From Oscillospiraceae bacterium (GTDB lineage Bacteria; Bacillota; Clostridia; Oscillospirales; Acutalibacteraceae): a DNA stretch of 41,784 nt. The notes beneath the pieces are model-generated. The model did not search any database. It saw nothing but the letters and a program-made list of their open reading frames with translations, and was not told where the DNA came from. Below are positions 39,211 to 41,784 of the stretch, one piece after another. Positions within the stretch are counted from its first letter, which is position 1. The number at the start of each line of letters is the position of its first letter. The translations under genes were made by a program, and so were the position numbers. The stretch spans positions 1 to 41,784 of the forward strand of contig SVPB01000008.1 in the NCBI GenBank assembly GCA_015066065.1, in the 5' to 3' direction.

Positions 39211-40556
39211 TCGCTTACCTCCGCAATGGCGACGTAATGGGTCACACAGTACCAGAAATCCTGCCGGAAAAAGGCTTCCCGGAAGCGGTCCAGCGCCTCC
39301 TTGAGCCATTCCCGTTCCTGCCGGATAAAGGCGTTGTCCGGCTGTTTTTCCAGCAGGGCATCCACCCGGTTGAGCCGGAACCCGAAGGCCAGATGGAACA
39401 GCATTTCCTTGTACTCGGTGCCCTCTCCGGTGGTGTCGGAGACGGTGTAGATGAGCCGGGGGTTAATATACCCGGCGTGGTACAGCTGATGGTACAGCTT
39501 GCGGCCGTTTTCCCGATCGGAGGCGTGGATGAGCTTGTCGTATCGCTCCAGTATCTCGGTTAACAGGGCGCTTTCCGGGTAACACAGCTTGCCTCCATCG
39601 TCCGAGCCACGGATGACGATGCGCCCCCGTTCATCAAAGATATCGTACAGCTTGAGGAGCAGCAGATGGGGGTTCTGCAGGTGATGCAGCACCAGGGCGG
39701 CAAACACCAGGTCGACAGCGGTCACCCCGGCCTCGGCCATCACCCGGCGGATATCCTCCATCACCGTGTCGGCATTGAGATCCACCACCGCAAAGGTGCA
39801 TTTATCCCCATAAGGGGCGGCGGCCTGCCGGGCCTTGTCGATGTTGCCGGGATGGATATCCACCCCGATGATCTTGCCCACCCGGGGATCCTCCGCAAAC
39901 CGGGAAAGGGTCACCTGCCCGTTGCCACAGCCCAGATCGAGGACGGTGGCGTTCTCCTTGCCCTCCAGCGCCTGGTCGATGGCTTGCTTGTCGAGGTTGG
40001 TGTAGCTCTCCTGCTGGCGTTGCAGTCGCTCGTTTTCCCCCTTGATGTCGGTGGAATAGGCCACCGCCTCCACGCTGTCGTAGTCCATGCGCCGCTGGGG
40101 CTGGAAGTCCCATGCGGCAAAGGTTTGCTCCAGCTTTTCCCAGTCCAGCGCATCCATAAAGGCGTACAGCTGCTCCGGAGGAAAGCTTTCCATCATGCAG
40201 TCCAAAATATAGAGAGCGTTGTCGTCCAGAGTGGGGGCCAGCGTCTCGTAAAGGGCCGGCAGGGTGCGGTGCCCGGTGAGCACCGCAAACAAGGGCTTGC
40301 GGAATCGCTGGGCGTATTCGGTCTCCATCAGCACCGGCTTGCTGCACAGGGAGTGGGTGCTGAGCACCGACAGGACCCCCTTGCACTTGGCGTTCTGGAT
40401 GTACCGCCGGGCGTTGAGATCCCATTCCTCCCCATAGCCCATGGCCTTGTCATATACCAGGTTGTAGCCCTTGAGGTCAAAGGCCGCCAGCAGTCCCTCA
40501 ATATCATCCTTGTGGGAGTAGCTGACAAACACGTAATCTTGGTTGCGGTCATTCAT
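39207..40556 (-). CDS. TIR domain-class I methyltransferase fusion protein
   Basis: A 449-residue two-domain protein. Residues 6-105 form a bacterial TIR_2-type domain: YVFVSYSHKDD, GYNLVYDKAMGYGEEWDLNAR, SVLSTHSLCS and VLMETEYAQRF, in which Glu78 falls at the catalytic glutamate position of TIR NADases. A linker (about 106-195) follows. Residues 196-320 are a Rossmann methyltransferase: VLDLGCGNG (205-213, SAM motif I), IIGVDIHPGN with Asp233, VVDLNADT, and DLVFAALVLHHLQNP. A helical C-terminal part (about 330-449) ends the protein. ATG at 40554-40556 follows GAGGTGA; the longer reading would cover the promoter. First gene of an operon with an ATP-grasp ligase and a TIM barrel. The fusion is unusual; its role is not known to me. 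It contains no DNA methyltransferase motif such as DPPY. Confidence 0.82.
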   Translation of the reverse strand: MNDRNQDYVFVSYSHKDDIEGLLAAFDLKGYNLVYDKAMGYGEEWDLNARRYIQNAKCKGVLSVLSTHSLCSKPVLMETEYAQRFRKPLFAVLTGHRTLPALYETLAPTLDDNALYILDCMMESFPPEQLYAFMDALDWEKLEQTFAAWDFQPQRRMDYDSVEAVAYSTDIKGENERLQRQQESYTNLDKQAIDQALEGKENATVLDLGCGNGQVTLSRFAEDPRVGKIIGVDIHPGNIDKARQAAAPYGDKCTFAVVDLNADTVMEDIRRVMAEAGVTAVDLVFAALVLHHLQNPHLLLLKLYDIFDERGRIVIRGSDDGGKLCYPESALLTEILERYDKLIHASDRENGRKLYHQLYHAGYINPRLIYTVSDTTGEGTEYKEMLFHLAFGFRLNRVDALLEKQPDNAFIRQEREWLKEALDRFREAFFRQDFWYCVTHYVAIAEVSE

Positions 40557-40574
40557 GCACGTCACCTCGTCACA

Positions 40575-40603
40575 AGCATAGCATACCCCACGCCAAAAAG
40601 CAA
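40575..40603 (-). promoter_or_regulatory. Promoter of the TIR-methyltransferase operon
   Basis: On the minus strand: TTGCTT (40603-40598), 17-base spacer, TATGCT (40580-40575) with a TGC extension. The start codon is only about 19 bases beyond the -10, so the leader is short. Confidence 0.55.
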
Positions 40604-40617
40604 GGCGCAAAAATGGG

Positions 40618-40646
40618 TTGCACACCGGGCAACAGTGTGCTATAAT
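40618..40646 (+). promoter_or_regulatory. Promoter of typA
   Basis: TTGCAC (40618-40623), 17-base spacer, perfect TATAAT (40641-40646). It is divergent from the TIR operon promoter, with the two -35 boxes 15 bases apart. Confidence 0.75.
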
Positions 40647-40687
40647 AGTCAAGTTGTGATTTTATTGACAAAGGAAGCGTAATCATT

Positions 40688-41784
40688 ATGGCTACAAGAG
40701 AGACCTTGCGCAACGTCGCCATCATTGCCCACGTTGACCACGGCAAGACCACCCTGGTGGATCAGATGCTGCGGCAAAGCGGCATTTTTCGCCACAACGA
40801 GCAGGTGGCGGAACGGGTGATGGATTCCGGCGACCTGGAACGGGAACGGGGCATCACCATCCTTTCCAAGAACACCGCCGTTATGTACGGCGATACCAAG
40901 ATCAATATCGTGGACACCCCCGGTCACGCCGATTTCGGCGGCGAGGTGGAGCGCATCCTGCTGATGGTGGACGGCGTTCTTCTGCTGGTGGATGCCTTTG
41001 AGGGGTGCATGCCCCAGACCCGGTTTGTGCTCAAAAAAGCCTTGAGCCTGGGCAAGCGCCCGGTGGTGGTGGTCAACAAGATCGACCGCCCCGGTGCCCG
41101 TCCTGCCGAGGTGGTGGATGAGGTGCTGGATCTGTTTATCGAGCTGGGTGCCGACGATGACCAGCTGGAGTTTCCGGTGGTGTACGCCTCCGGTCGGGAC
41201 GGCTACGCCTCGCTGGATCCTGCCGCCCGGGAGGGGGATATGTCCCCCTTGTTTGAAGCCATCCTGCAGTATGTGCCAGCCCCCGAAGGGGAGCCGGATG
41301 GCCCCACCCAGATCCTTTTCTCTAACATCGACTACGACGACTACACCGGCCGCATCGGCGTGGGTCGGGTGGAACGGGGCACGGTGCATACCGGTCAGTT
41401 TCTCACCCTCTGCCGCCGGGACGGCACCACCGCCGGCGCACGCATCGGCAAGCTGTATCAGTATGAGGGCCTGCACCGGGTGGAGTGCGAAAGCGCCGCC
41501 CTGGGCGACCTGATCGCGGTGACCGGCATCACCGATCTGAACATCGGGGAGACCGCCTGCGACCCGGAGCATGTGGAGGCCCTGCCCTTTGTGCGCATCG
41601 ACGAGCCTACCATTTCCATGAACTTTCTGGTCAACAACTCCCCCTTTGCCGGGCAGGAGGGTAAGTTTGTCACCTCCCGTAACCTGCGTGACCGCCTGTT
41701 CAAGGAGCTGCAGACCAACGTGAGTATGCGTGTGAGAGAGACTGACACCACCGATGCTTTCGAGGTGTCGGGACGTGGCGAGCT
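40688..41784 (+). CDS. typA: Translational GTPase TypA/BipA, cut by the right window edge
   Basis: The first 365 residues of the ribosome-associated GTPase BipA/TypA. ATG at 40688 follows AAAGGAAG. The G domain has [15 protein letters not shown] (G1), RGITI (G2, after the family stretch DSGDLERE), [15 protein letters not shown] (G3) and [12 protein letters not shown] (G4 with the TypA-specific R-P-x-A-R). Domain II begins near 205 ([25 protein letters not shown]), and domain III has [19 protein letters not shown], a TypA mark. The frame is open to the last base at [16 protein letters not shown]. About 240 residues lie beyond the window. Confidence 0.97.
   Translation, partial: MATRETLRNVAIIAHVDHGKTTLVDQMLRQSGIFRHNEQVAERVMDSGDLERERGITILSKNTAVMYGDTKINIVDTPGHADFGGEVERILLMVDGVLLLVDAFEGCMPQTRFVLKKALSLGKRPVVVVNKIDRPGARPAEVVDEVLDLFIELGADDDQLEFPVVYASGRDGYASLDPAAREGDMSPLFEAILQYVPAPEGEPDGPTQILFSNIDYDDYTGRIGVGRVERGTVHTGQFLTLCRRDGTTAGARIGKLYQYEGLHRVECESAALGDLIAVTGITDLNIGETACDPEHVEALPFVRIDEPTISMNFLVNNSPFAGQEGKFVTSRNLRDRLFKELQTNVSMRVRETDTTDAFEVSGRGE

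Noticed and set aside
37499-40556. TIR operon as a Thoeris or other known TIR defence system
   Set aside because: No ThsA (SIR2-SLOG), STING, pAgo or CBASS-like partner is present, and ATP-grasp and TIM-barrel partners do not match any named TIR system I know.

Overview
The window looks like chromosomal DNA of a GC-rich gut Firmicute, probably a clostridial (Oscillospiraceae/Ruminococcaceae-like) commensal. The evidence is the rplU-prp-rpmA order with an L27 that keeps a cleavable N-terminal extension, obg-mini-III RNase neighbours, LPxTG-type surface proteins, class B sortase, LCP and YitT proteins, a choloylglycine hydrolase, long Thr-rich linkers in wall enzymes, strong AGGAGG ribosome sites and consensus sigma-A promoters. 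No species is assigned. I see no rRNA, tRNA, intact insertion sequence or CRISPR array.

Left edge (1-5817): an AT-rich strip with C-terminal scraps of recombinase-like genes abuts a minus-strand pilus operon (signal peptidase I-like protein, large LPESG tip pilin, backbone pilin). The backbone pilin lacks its sorting signal and no pilus sortase follows, so the operon appears cut by a recombination junction near 350-400. Polysaccharide region (6104-14365): two operons face each other. One (plus) encodes two glycosyltransferases and a Wzy-like polymerase. The other (minus) encodes a pyruvyltransferase, a flippase and an FrhB-like protein. A lipoprotein gene lies between them. Envelope region (14401-18472): an operon of class B sortase, LCP glycopolymer transferase and a beta-propeller glycosidase-like protein, next to a separately transcribed small surface protein ending in a PPTG sorting signal, the kind of motif used by clostridial class B sortases.

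Middle (18600-31977): an AI-2E-type permease; three tandem paralogous right-handed beta-helix proteins without signal peptides; tsaD, rimI and acpP; a VanY-type carboxypeptidase and a GH25 lysozyme in one operon, both with Thr-rich linkers; an MFS carrier, GH2 glycosidase and nitroreductase operon; and a lipoprotein gene preceded by a promoter followed directly by a strong terminator hairpin.

Right part (31987-41784): YitT protein, mini-RNase III and obg downstream of rplU-prp-rpmA, with a terminator hairpin between rpmA and obg and a probable L21 leader; a second YitT protein; a choloylglycine hydrolase lacking about 28 residues of the family's assembly loop; and a compact three-gene operon (TIR-methyltransferase fusion, RimK-like ATP-grasp ligase, sugar isomerase/epimerase-like TIM barrel), divergent from typA, which runs off the window. 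The TIR-methyltransferase operon is the best candidate for an undescribed system.
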